Assembly: GCF_000226095.1 (NCBI RefSeq)
Contig: NC_016472.1
Location: 5,642,001-5,706,000, forward strand
DNA length: 64,000 nucleotides
Direction of reading: 5' to 3'
Origin: Thermothelomyces thermophilus ATCC 42464
Lineage: Eukaryota; Ascomycota; Sordariomycetes; Sordariales; Chaetomiaceae
Each line of letters starts with the position of its first letter. Position 1 is the stretch's first letter. Below the pieces are notes generated by a model. It saw nothing but the letters and a program-made list of their open reading frames with translations, was not told the origin of the DNA and ran no database searches. Made by a program: the position numbers and the translations under genes. Below are positions 37,311 to 47,463 of this stretch, one piece after another.

Positions 37311-38868
37311 TGGTGGCTAAACGGGATCGCAAGGTCCCTGGCATTGAGCGTTCCCATGCAGAGAAATGATGCAATGGGTGCTCAATGTGATTTCGCCGGG
37401 TGTGGGGGTTTATATCATGCTTTTTTTGTCCTCTTTTCCTTTTCCCGGCCTTGAAAATTCAGCCGGTTTGACAAGTGACGACTCGGGCAGCCGTCGTCAT
37501 CTAACGTCGTGTCAGTGAACTTCAAACTAATACTTTGCGCCTAGCATTCGATGGAAGAAATAATAATTAATGCGCAGTTCGGAAGCGTGGGGAGCGTTTT
37601 CACTCGTCATGGAAAGTCCAACATGGTCAGAATGCTTGTTTTTTACCTACAAGTTAGTAATCAAGTGATAATTACGCGGTCACGCGTCTGATAATTTGCC
37701 ACACAGTCTTCAGCGGTACGTCCGTTGCTTGCCGATATTTGAATCAGGAAACAAATTGCCCTGGCCGAGTTTTCAAACTGGAGGAGATCCAGAGCCTGAA
37801 CGATGGCGAGGCTTTTTCTGTCAACCTTGCAAAAAAATTGGTTACACACATGAAGGAGGATAATTACACCAAATTAAAGCTCTAGGCTGATCGTGTTTCC
37901 ATTACTATACTATACGACATGACCATTACTAGTGCATCTTTTTAAGAGGATGCACATTGGATGGTAAGTCGAGTTAAGCCCCCCCCCCAACTTGGACCTA
38001 GTGTACAACAGTACAGTTGCAGCATGAGGTTAACAAAGATAAGACCCTGCCCCGCTTACTTAAAGCGATTTCGAAAAGCATGCAGTTTTGTCACCCCACC
38101 TTGCCAGCCCCTCGCGCATCATCCCAGTTCGTCGGGTTCGCGGGGCTCAGAATGTCACCTGAAGCGACAAATCAGGTTGCATGTGAAGGGTGTGGCGCGG
38201 AAGTACGAAGTAACCGTCGCAGACCAAGCACGAGGGAAGGAGCCCAGATCTCTCTCCCCCCCTTCCAAGATCCACCTACCCCTCTGTATCCAATGACGTT
38301 ACGGGAATTGCAAGAAGAAGTAGCCCACCAATAGGGAAACGGCGATAAGACAAATCTCTCCCCGCGACACGGGGGAATGCGGGATCCATCATGGAATGCC
38401 TGGGGTCGACGCTAAGGTCACCGAAACATCGTGCTAGCCTTATCTTGGACCATCCAAGTCTCACACATTTTGCCGCGCCCAGTGTGGACCACCTTGACCG
38501 CAAGAACCCCGGAGACGGGGACCCCTTCCTGGGTGCGCTGCGTGGTGGCGGTTTTTTTCCCATTCTCCGGCATGGGGAGGTTCGTCTGAAGCGCGGGGAG
38601 TACGAGATAAGGCCCGCTTTGCGCTCTTTATCGCGCTCCTGCACGGTGCACATGACAGGAACGGATCGTGTTCTGGTCCGCGACATCGGACTCCATCTTT
38701 AAAAGCCACGCATCCCACCGTTGAGATCCGAGCCCGGCCTGTGATCCATCAGTTTACGAGCAGCCTTTTTCCCTGACCTGACTTGGTTGGAGCCCTTGTT
38801 GTTCTGTCCAGAATCAATTCTTCCCATCTCCGAGTTTGTTTTCTTTCCTCCCCCTTCAGATCGCAACA
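37311..38868 (+). promoter_or_regulatory. Glutamine synthetase upstream region with GATAAG sites
   Basis: GATAAG occurs at 38038-38043, 38345-38350 and 38606-38611, and as CTTATC at 38439-38444, all within 830 bases of the glutamine synthetase start. GATA factors of the AreA/NIT2 type control nitrogen genes in filamentous fungi and bind HGATAR; control here is inferred. A TTTAAAA element sits at about 38698-38704. The left half (37311-37900) is AT-rich with several TAATTA motifs and no gene. Confidence 0.5.
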
Positions 38869-39889
38869 ATGGTACGTGAACCCGCACAAGCCGCCATGAC
38901 GAGAAGCAGTAAGCAGAGGTGACGACATGTGACATGAGACTGACCGGTCTTTCCACAGTCGACATCCCCGACCTTCATCTCCCAAACTGGGACTGTAAGC
39001 GACCAACGACCCAACACACACCGATGATGGGGTAGCAGTTGGCTCATGCGCATGGTGGTGCAGCTTCAGAAATACTTCTCCCTCGATCAGAAGGGCAAGA
39101 TCATTGCCGAGTACATTTGGTGAGTTCTCTTTTGTTTGCTCTCTCTTGTTCTCTCTCTTCTCTCTCTCTCTCTGTGCGTGTGTGCATCTATGGACGTGAG
39201 GGGCGATGACAGAGAGTTTCGGGAACCGTTGTCATATCACAAAGAAAGAGGACAATGGCTAACTCAACCACAGGATTGACTCGGAAGGCAACACTCGGTC
39301 CAAGTCGAGGGTATGGCATCCCCGGAACCCGGACAGAAATCCCAAATCATCCGGCTCACGACTGACACCACGCAGACCCTCGACGAGAAGGAGGACGGGT
39401 ATAAGCCCGAAGAACTGCCGATCTGGAACTTCGACGGCTCGTCGACGGGCCAGGCTCCTGGTGACAACTCGGACGTCTACCTGCGACCCGTTGCTGTTTT
39501 CCCGGACCCGCTGCGCCGTGGCAAGGACATCCTGGTGTTGGCCGAGTGCTGGGACGCCGATGGAACGCCCAACAAGTACAACAACCGCCACGAGACGGCC
39601 AAGCTGATGGAGGCCCACGCCGCCCACAAGCCGTGGTTCGGCCTCGAGCAGGAGTACACCCTCCTGGACCTGAACGACCGGCCGTATGGCTGGCCTCCAA
39701 ACGGCTTCCCCGCGCCTCAGGGCCCCTACTACTGCGGTGTGGGCGCCGGCAAGGTCGTGCAGCGCGATATTGTCGAGGCGCACTACCGCGCGTGCCTGTA
39801 TGCGGGCATTAAGATTTCGGGAACCAATGCTGAGGTAAGCCCCATTGCCGCCGCCGCCGCCGCCGCTGCCGCCGCTGCCATTACTGCTC

Positions 39890-39921
<32 letters not shown>

Positions 39922-40689
39922 GGGTGGTGAAGAAGGTCTCAAGCATGATGCTAACGATCCCGGTTTATTTAGGTGATGCGTATGTTGCATTCCGACACTT
40001 TCCTCCTGAATCGCTGATGGCACATGTAACTAACATACCCGAAGCTGCTCAGTGGGAGTTCCAGGTTGGGCCGTGCGAGGGCATCGAGAGTGAGTTTACA
40101 TCACTTCGCAAGGGGAACCGTGCCCAAGATTTGTAATTTATATTGACTCGACTCTTTTCACAGTGGGCGACCAGCTCTGGGTGGCTCGCTTCCTCCTGCA
40201 CCGCATCGCCGAGGACTTTGGCGTCAAAGTGTCGGTCCACCCCAAGCCCATCTTGGGCGACTGGAACGGCGCCGGCCTGCACACCAACTTCTCGACAAAG
40301 GAGATGCGCGAGGAGGGCGGCATGAAGCACATCGAGGCGGCCATTGCCAAGCTCGGCACCCGCCACAACGAGCACATTGCCGTCTACGGCGCCGACAACG
40401 ACAAGCGGTTGACAGGCCGCCACGAGACGGGCGCCATCGACCAGTTCACCTACGGCGTCGCCAACCGCGGCTCCTCCATCCGCATCCCGCGTGAGGTCGC
40501 CGCTAAGGGCTTCGGCTACTTTGAGGACCGCCGGCCGGCGTCGAATGCCGACCCGTATCAGATCACGGGTATCATCATGGAGACGTAAGTACTGCCCAGG
40601 AGGTAGCTCTTCGGCGGCCAGCGCGATTCGGCTCCAAGACTTGGGACGGTTTTGGCTAACTTGTTGGCAGTATCTTTGGGCCTGTCTAA
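38869..40689 (+). CDS. Glutamine synthetase (type II)
   Basis: Makes glutamine from glutamate, ammonia and ATP; cytosolic. Nine exons: 38869-38871, 38959-38994, 39064-39119, 39274-39310, 39376-39834, 39973-39979, 40045-40089, 40164-40584 and 40671-40689, giving 360 residues, the normal fungal length. Motifs: [33 protein letters not shown] (metal ligands), [52 protein letters not shown] and the end [17 protein letters not shown]. Exon 1 is the ATG alone, and exon 6 is 7 nt (GTGATGC), needed to code VMP between NAE and AQWEF. Intron 5 contains GCC, GAT and GGT microsatellites. All phases match. Probably nitrogen-regulated through the upstream GATA sites. Confidence 0.94.
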
Positions 40690-41167
40690 ATCGGCAACTG
40701 ATTCTTCGTTGAAACTTTGGTTGCGCTAGCTGTTTGGGTCATTGAGGGAAGGGCATGGAGTTTATGGGTCTTGTAGTCGATACCTCTGTGAAGTCGGACT
40801 GGATGGGACCCCTGGAATTTATGAATATTTTTTTTTTTGTCTTTCTGCCTGTGCTTCTCGGACGCGTTCGCAAGAGTCAGGGTAATCCAGAGTCACGCCA
40901 CAGATCCCTTTTGGTTTCATACGGAAGCCCCAGGTGAGAGAGAGCTCAATCCAGGGACTGCGTATTAACTAATACCTCGGGTATGTGTATGCGCACATCC
41001 CTGGTCAGATTCTTAGGGGCTGGGAGAAACTCGCCAACATCCCCGCATCCAACGGTTTCGCCGGCGTGACTCACCAGCCACGACGCATTAAGAACCGAGG
41101 AGGTCCACCGAACTAATTACAACACAGCACTCGCTTCACCCGAAATACTATCACCTCAACCACGACA
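40690..41167. other. Gap between glutamine synthetase and epimerase genes
   Basis: Holds the glutamine synthetase 3' end and the epimerase promoter. One TAATTA at about 41114. No extra gene. Confidence 0.55.
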
Positions 41168-42289
41168 ATGTCTGACAAATCCGCCGTCCTCGTCACCGGT
41201 TCGGCCGGCCACCTGGGCAAGGCCCTCATGCTCGCCCTGCCGGAGCTCGGCTACACGCCGATCGGCATCGACATCAACCGCAGCCCGACGACAACGCTCC
41301 GGGGCTCCATCACCGACACGGCCTTCCTGGCGTCCGTGTTTGGCACCCACAAGCCCGCCCACGTCATCCACGCGGCGACGCTCCACAAGCCGCACGTCCA
41401 GACGCACTCGCAGAACGACTTTGTCCAGACCAACATCGCCGGCACCGTCGCGCTCCTGGAGGCGGCCGCGGCGGCCGGCGCCCGCTCCTTCGTCTTTGTC
41501 TCGACCACCTCCGCCTTCGGCTCCGCCCTCGCCCCGCCGCCGGGGCAGCCGGCCGCCTGGATCGACGAGACGGTCCGCCCGGTGCCCAAGAACATCTACG
41601 GCGTCACCAAGGCGGCGGCCGAGGACGTGTGCCAGCTGGCGGCGCAACGGAGGAGCGGCGGCGGCGGCTTGCCCGTCATAGTGCTACGCACCAGCCGCTT
41701 CTTTCCCGAGGAGGACGACGACGAGGCCCGGCGCGGCGAGGTGGCGGACGCCGACAACCTCAAGGTGCTGGAGCTCGCCTGCCGCCGCGTCGACATTGCC
41801 GACGTGGTCACCGCCTGTGTCTGCGCCATGGAGCGCGCCGCCGCCCGCGAGATCCTCTGGGGGCGCTATATCATCAGCGCGCCGACGCCGTTTGCCGCCG
41901 CTGCTACTGCTACTTCTGCTGTTGGAGCGGGGGATGACAACGGGGAGGGGGTTGAGGATGCGAAGAAAGAAGAACGGGAGGAGGTGCTGAGGGGGCTCGA
42001 CCGGGACCCCGCGGCTGTATTCGAGAGGGCCGTTCCCGGGGTGCGTGACGTGTTTGCTGCGAAGGGATGGCGGTTCCTGACGCGGGTCGATCGCGTGTAC
42101 GATTCCGGCCGGGCGGTCCGGGAGCTGGGCTGGCGGCCCGTGTACACATTCCAGAGGGCCGTCGACAAGGTCGCCAGGGGGGAGGAGTGGAGGAGCGAGC
42201 TGGCGCTGAAGGTGGGCAAGCTGGGGTACCACGCCGTGCCGACGGGGGTGTACACGACCCAGGAGCGGGCACAGCAGGGGGACGAGTGA
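41168..42289 (+). CDS. NAD-dependent epimerase/dehydratase (extended SDR)
   Basis: Intronless, 373 residues, start ATGTCTGAC in good context. Nucleotide-binding motif VLVTGSAGHLGKALM (GxxGxxG intact) at residues about 7-21, first acidic residue in GIDINRS, FVSTTSAFGSAL with the catalytic Ser, and YGVTKAAAEDV with the YxxxK pair near residue 140. The substrate domain contains PVIVLRTSRFFPEEDDDEA and VDIADVVTACVCAM, and the end includes YDSGRAVRELGWRPVYTFQRA, typical of UDP-sugar epimerase relatives. The substrate cannot be read from sequence; a nucleotide-sugar or related carbonyl compound is plausible. Unlike the SDR-like gene at 35959, all catalytic positions are present. Confidence 0.85.
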   Translation: MSDKSAVLVTGSAGHLGKALMLALPELGYTPIGIDINRSPTTTLRGSITDTAFLASVFGTHKPAHVIHAATLHKPHVQTHSQNDFVQTNIAGTVALLEAAAAAGARSFVFVSTTSAFGSALAPPPGQPAAWIDETVRPVPKNIYGVTKAAAEDVCQLAAQRRSGGGGLPVIVLRTSRFFPEEDDDEARRGEVADADNLKVLELACRRVDIADVVTACVCAMERAAAREILWGRYIISAPTPFAAAATATSAVGAGDDNGEGVEDAKKEEREEVLRGLDRDPAAVFERAVPGVRDVFAAKGWRFLTRVDRVYDSGRAVRELGWRPVYTFQRAVDKVARGEEWRSELALKVGKLGYHAVPTGVYTTQERAQQGDE

Positions 42290-43631
42290 TAGGAATGAGA
42301 GAGAGAAAAAGGAGAAGGGGGGGGTTAGTCACTCTTTTTGCTCCCCCTTAATTACATCAAGCTGGATAATTAAACGTCAATACATTTGATAGAGCACGCT
42401 GTGGAATCGAAAATCTGCTGGCCTTGGGATGTGTCTTACTCGAGTATGATGGAGTGGGGATTAAACTTGTGTAACTTTAGATGTCGACACGGCCCAAACA
42501 AGGGCCAGTTGTTGAACTGCTGACGGAGCGCCTCTCAGTGTGTTTGGTTTGTAACTTAACTCGCCGGTAGATCTCTTTCTCTCTCGCTCTCGTCTGAGAC
42601 CGGGTACCTAAGCTTACTTGTGACGGCCCAAACATAGGTAGCTGGCGAATCTGGGAATCAATCAAACGACTGTTCTGCCAACAAAATTTAATTAATAACT
42701 CTTTCGTTACCTGGATTTAATTAGAAAATATATTTGAAAAAAAAATAAATACCTTTTTTTTTCACATAGTCGTGCTACATATTGGAAGTAATAGTGCGAA
42801 AATCATGTGAGTATGCGAAGGAAGCATGTAATTAATAATTACAACAGTGATGATGGTGCATGGCCGTGCCGTAATACTCCCCGGATTGAGGTGGTTAGGT
42901 TTCATTAGCCGCCCCTGTTACCATATCCTTCTCTTGGCTGCCACTGCATTGGAAGGGAGGCCATCCAGATGCGGCCGATCCACCAATTCCTAGTTCAGAC
43001 AGATCTACCCTCGAGTTAGAGAGCTACAGGCTCAAACTAGGTTGGCGATCGTCGTGGATTCAGGGGAGAAGCCCGGGGATGTTTACGGCCCGCGGCACGA
43101 AGAGATGAACCATTCTCAAGAGACATTTGGCTTCGTAATTCGAGACGGAAGACCAGTGTTACGTGCCGGTCAAGACGCATGTAATGTTCATCACATAGGA
43201 TTTGATTTCCGGTTTGATTCCCGGTTTGATTCCCGGCCACAGAGGAACTTTTGTACTCTGGGCCCCCGTTTGGGCCGCTCCTTTCTCTGGCACTGAAATG
43301 CCCCGAACACTAATACTATGTTCCTAGACAATGAATTGCTTTGCAATGTTATAAAATTTGATATGCATCATTGAGGTGCTAAGTGGTGCACTAATTAATA
43401 ATTACAGACACTTGCTTGTTCACACAACCGCGCTACTCTGGGGCGACAGGAATTCGCCTCTCTGGCCTTCTCTTCTTATAATATTTAATTATTTTATTCC
43501 TTGTTATTGCTTTTCTATTCTCTATTCTCTCATTTCGCTTCCTTCTTTTTTTGTCCTGCCTCTGCTTTCTTTCATTATCCATATTCACTTAATATAATCC
43601 GCATTCTCGTCGTCGTTAATAATTCCACTTC
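42290..43631. other. AT-rich intergenic region with short tandem repeat
   Basis: Dense in TAATTA (42349, 42367, 42689, 42718, 42829, 42836, 43391, 43398, 43485). A 12-bp unit TTTGATTCCCGG is repeated at 43201-43236, the first copy with one change. Pyrimidine-rich tract just upstream of the GH71 start. No gene supported. Confidence 0.55.
43201..43236. repeat. 12-bp tandem repeat, three copies
   Basis: TTTGATTCCCGG head-to-tail at 43213-43224 and 43225-43236, with a one-base variant (TTTGATTTCCGG) at 43201-43212. Confidence 0.9.
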
Positions 43632-45035
43632 ATGAAGGTTTTGTTCGCGGCCGTGATGGCCGCCTCTTTGGCATTCCTGCAGATCCGGGCGGCTAGGGAG
43701 GTCTTTGCTCACGTAATTGTGCGTTAGACAATCACATACATACAAGTTATATCATTCCCGTTGTATAATATCGCTGACACGGGCAGTCAGGTGGGCAACG
43801 TGCCCGAGTTCACGCTGGCCGACTGGGAGGAGGACATGCGGCTGGCGCAGGAGGCCAAGATCGACGGGTTCGCGCTCAACATTGCGGCCGAAGACCCGTC
43901 CATCGAGGCGTCGCTGGAGCTGGCGTTCGAGGCGGCCGGCGAGCGCGACGGCTTCTCGCTCTTCTTCTCGTTCGACTACCTGGCGCAGGGCCCGTGGCCG
44001 GCCGAGCGCGTGACGGAGCTGGTGAAAAAGTACGGCGCGAGCGAGTCCTACTTCAAGCCGGACGGCCGGCGCCCGTTCGTGTCCACTTTTGAGGGCCCCT
44101 CGAACGCGGACGACTGGCGGAACATCAAGGCGGCGGTCGACGTCTTCTTCGTGCCGGATTGGTCCTCCATTCCGGCAAAGGAGGCGGTCGCGGCGGCGGG
44201 GGGCGTGGCGGACGGGCTGTTCAGCTTCGACGCTTGGCCCGATGGGGCGGCCAACATGACGACCGAGGGCGACGATGCATTCCGGGCGGCGCTCGGCGAC
44301 GACAAGGCGTACATGATGCCGGTGGCGCCCTGGTTCTACACCAACCTGCCCGGGTTTGGGGGCAAGAACTGGCTGTGGCGCGGTGACGGCCTGTGGGACG
44401 CGCGGTGGCGGCAGGTGGCCGAGGTGCGGCCAGATTTCGTCGAGATCCTGACGTGGAACGACTTTGGCGAGTCACACTACGTCGGCCCCGTGCGCGACAA
44501 GGAGCTGGGCCTGTTTGAGAGCGCCGACGCGCCCCTCAATTACGCCCGCGGCATGACCCACGACGGCTGGCGCCGGTTCCTGCCCTTCTACATCGACGTC
44601 TACAAGACGGGCAAGGTGCCCGACCGGGTCGGCGAGGAAGGGGTTATGGCCTACTACCGCACCGCACCGGCGCTGGCCTGCCCCGCCGGCGGCACGACGG
44701 GCAACAACAAGGCGCAGGGCCAGGCCGAGCTGCCGCCGGAGGAGCTGGTCGAGAACAGCGTCTTCTACGCGGCCCTGCTCGACTCGGACGACGGCGTCGC
44801 GGTCGAGGTGTCCATCGGCGGCAAGAAGCTGCCCGGGCGGTTCGGCACCGTGCCCGCCGCCGGGCCGGGGACGCCGGGCGTGTACACGGGCAGCGCGCCG
44901 TTCGGCGGCAACACGGGCGAGGTCGTCGTCACGGTGTCGAGGGACGGTAAGACGATCGCCACGGTCGAGGGCGGCAAGGACATCTCCAACGAGTGCGAGA
45001 ACAATGTGCAGAACTGGAACGCTGTCGCTGTGTAG
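43632..45035 (+). CDS. Secreted GH71 alpha-1,3-glucanase
   Basis: Predicted endo-alpha-1,3-glucanase (mutanase), acting on alpha-glucan of fungal walls or biofilms. Exons 43632-43718 and 43791-45035 give 443 residues. A signal peptide is visible (MKVLFAAVMAASLAFLQIRA). Splicing creates REVFAHVIVGNVPEFTLADW, the family's N-terminal signature. Further GH71 motifs are DGFALNIAAED, FSFDYLAQGPWP, FVSTFEGPSN, VFFVPDWSS, GLFSFDAWP, MMPVAPWFYTNLP and FVEILTWNDFGESHYVGPV. A C-terminal beta-rich domain (ENSVFYAALLDSDDGVAVEV) ends in Cys-containing NECENNVQNWNAVAV. Introns are few, as usual in the family. It could serve wall remodelling or mycoparasitism; the sequence cannot tell which. Confidence 0.9.
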
Positions 45036-46149
45036 TCGGTCGGCAGTGGTGGCAAGTTGGGGGGAGAGAAGGTGAGAGTCGCCGGAGGGGACAGAGGAAC
45101 TTAATACCTCTATGGTACGCATGGAAGACGTATTCGAAGCGGTATAAATTAGTGCACGCGGTACGTTGCCTTCTCCACCGTATGCATATTTTCCAGTAAT
45201 GAGCGGGGGAAAATCGATACCTAGAGTGTAATTATGTAAATGATTCCGATTAGGGATTGCTGCTTTCAGATATTAATTATTCTCTCCTTGACAGCAGACT
45301 CAAAAAGGAAAACTCCTCGTTACTGCGCTGGCGTGATTCTGATCGATTGATCGATCAACAGGTCAATGAGAGCCCCCCTTGCATGTCGTCTGCAACGCAA
45401 TTATCTGATGTGTTCTGGAGCCGGGCACCGCGCCGGAAGTGGGCCAAGATCGGCATCGGCATCGGGGCCGGAATGCTCAGAGATAGGGATGCTAAGCCCA
45501 GGACAAGTAAGAAAGAAGCAAAAAAAAAGAGGGAGGAGGAAAGGTAAAAATAAAATAACGAAAAAATGAATCAAAAAGTTGCTGCGATGTTTGGCATCAG
45601 TTTCTTTCCAAGGTGATTGTCGAGTTTCTGCATCTTCCCAAGACAGGTTCCGCCGTACGGCGAAGCGCACAACACATTCGCATCTGGAATCCCGGGAGAC
45701 GGGCCGGGTCCCAACGGGGATGCCGCCTGCGACTGCAGCCGCAATTGGCTGGGCGATGAGTTTGGATGACGTCGGGATCATCGATATCCAACTGTCAACG
45801 CCAACGCGTTCCGGAGCAATTATTCCTGAGATGGCCTGGACGCTGACTTCAAGACGTAAGATCAAGGAATTCACAGACGTGCGATGCGATTTTAAGAGGA
45901 AGGAGGTGCCCTTTGTTTCGGTCTTCCCCATACAGACAGTTCTTCCTATCATACACCTGGAAGGCACAGAAACATGCACGCTTACGGAGTACACAGATAC
46001 CGCACTAATCTCACCTCTCCTCATCTGTTGCTCCCCCTCCTCTCGCACGCCGACCATCAGGAAGACGAAGCAAGACAGCCAAAGAAAATCATAACAACAA
46101 CAACAATAACGACAACACTTAGAAGAAAAAGAAAGAAAAAATATCCAAG
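45036..46149. other. Gap between GH71 and decayed SDR genes
   Basis: About 1.1 kb. Long opposite frames at 45401-46165 lack domains. TACGGAGTAC motif at 45983-45992, TAATTA at 45227 and 45278. A-rich leader just before 46150. Confidence 0.5.
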
Positions 46150-47282
46150 ATGAACACCGCGACAAGAGCCCTGCGACAGGCCGCCCGCCAGCGCTTCAGC
46201 ACCCGCGCCCCCCACAAAACACCAACAGCAGTTCAGCAGCGACCCAGCAACATCACCGCCGCCATTTGCACCACCACCATCACCACCGCTTTCCACCCCC
46301 AGACACTGCGTCCTGCACTTCTTAATGCAGAAAGCAGCGTAAGAAGCATTCATACGTCGCGTAAGGACTGGGCGATCGACTGGCCGACGAGCCCGGAGCC
46401 TCGGTCGCACCCCAACCGGGACAACAAGCCGGCCACCGACGAGAATATCGGCAGGAAACGATTCGGCGATTTCAACGTGATAGGCAAGGTCTTTGTCGTC
46501 ACGGGGGCTGCCCAAGGGCTGAGGCTGGCCATGGCCGAAGCGCTGGTCGAGGCGGGCGGCAAAGGTGCGTTCAGATTTTGGTCTTTTCCTCTCTCTTTCC
46601 CTTGACCTTTTGGAAAATTCAACTTGATCAATCGCACTTTGTTGTCATTGGCATATTATCAAAACTTGGAATAGTCTTCTCTTCTTCTCACGATTTTCCC
46701 CTCCCCGCTGACGTGAAATAAAAACAGTCTAATTATGCCCTGGACCGGTCCCCCGAGGCGGACGAGCAGTGGCAGGAGGCGATGGCGCCGGTGGAGCCCG
46801 AGTACGGGGGGGCGCTGCTGTACCGGCAGCAGGACGTATCGGACACTGAGCTGCTGGACCGGCTGATTGCCGATATCGCAGCCGAGAACGGGCGGCTGGA
46901 CAGGGTCGTGGCGGCGGCCGGGATGCGGCAGGTGACGCCGGCACTCAACAAGGGCCTGCTCTTGCCCGTCTACAACTCGAGCAAGGCCGCCGTCATCCAG
47001 CTCACCCGCAACCTCGCCATGGAGTGGAGCCCCGTCCGCGAGGACGGCAGCGGCGGCATCCGCGTCAACTGCATCAGCCCGGGCCACATCCTGACCCCGA
47101 TGGTGCGCAAGAACTTTGAGGAGGTCCCCGGCCTGCGCGAGACCCGGGAGGCCGAGAATATCATGGGTCACCTCGCCGAGACCACCGAGTTCAAAGGCGC
47201 CGTCCTCTTCCTCCTCAACAACGCCAGCAGCTTCTTGACCGGCAGCAATCTCGTCATCGACGGCGGCCACACCGCCTGGTAA
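46150..47282 (+). pseudogene. Decayed short-chain dehydrogenase/reductase gene
   Basis: Exon 1 (46150-46564) has a mitochondrial-type N-terminus (Arg/Ala/Ser-rich, then SVRSIHTSRKDWAIDW) and the SDR start GKVFVVTGAAQGLRLAMAEA, where the third Gly of TGxxxGxG is Arg. The intron runs 46565-46727 (GTGCGT to CAG). Exon 2 should open with VYALDRSPE in phase 1, but the bases TCTAATTATGCC put a stop there; without four bases of TAATTA they would read V-Y-A-L. Downstream, AAAGMRQVTPAL is joined directly to NKGLLLPVYNSSKAAVIQL: about 45 residues that normally carry the catalytic Asn and Ser are missing, though YxxSK remains. The C-terminus (IRVNCISPGHILTPM, NLVIDGGHTAW) is intact. Best read as a recent pseudogene; an unusual splice could rescue the frame but not the deletion. 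Confidence 0.7.
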
Positions 47283-47463
47283 TAATCATTCACCTAGGTA
47301 CGTACATTGGCCATGGCGTTGAATAGTGTTTTTTGTTCTTCGCTTCATGTTAATGCTTGAAAATATTTGTCGGTCCTATGTCATCTGATTTCTTTTCCAT
47401 TTCCGGGCTACTAGTGCTGTATTCTGTACGGAGTATTGGTGTTGTACTAATTATTATCAATTA

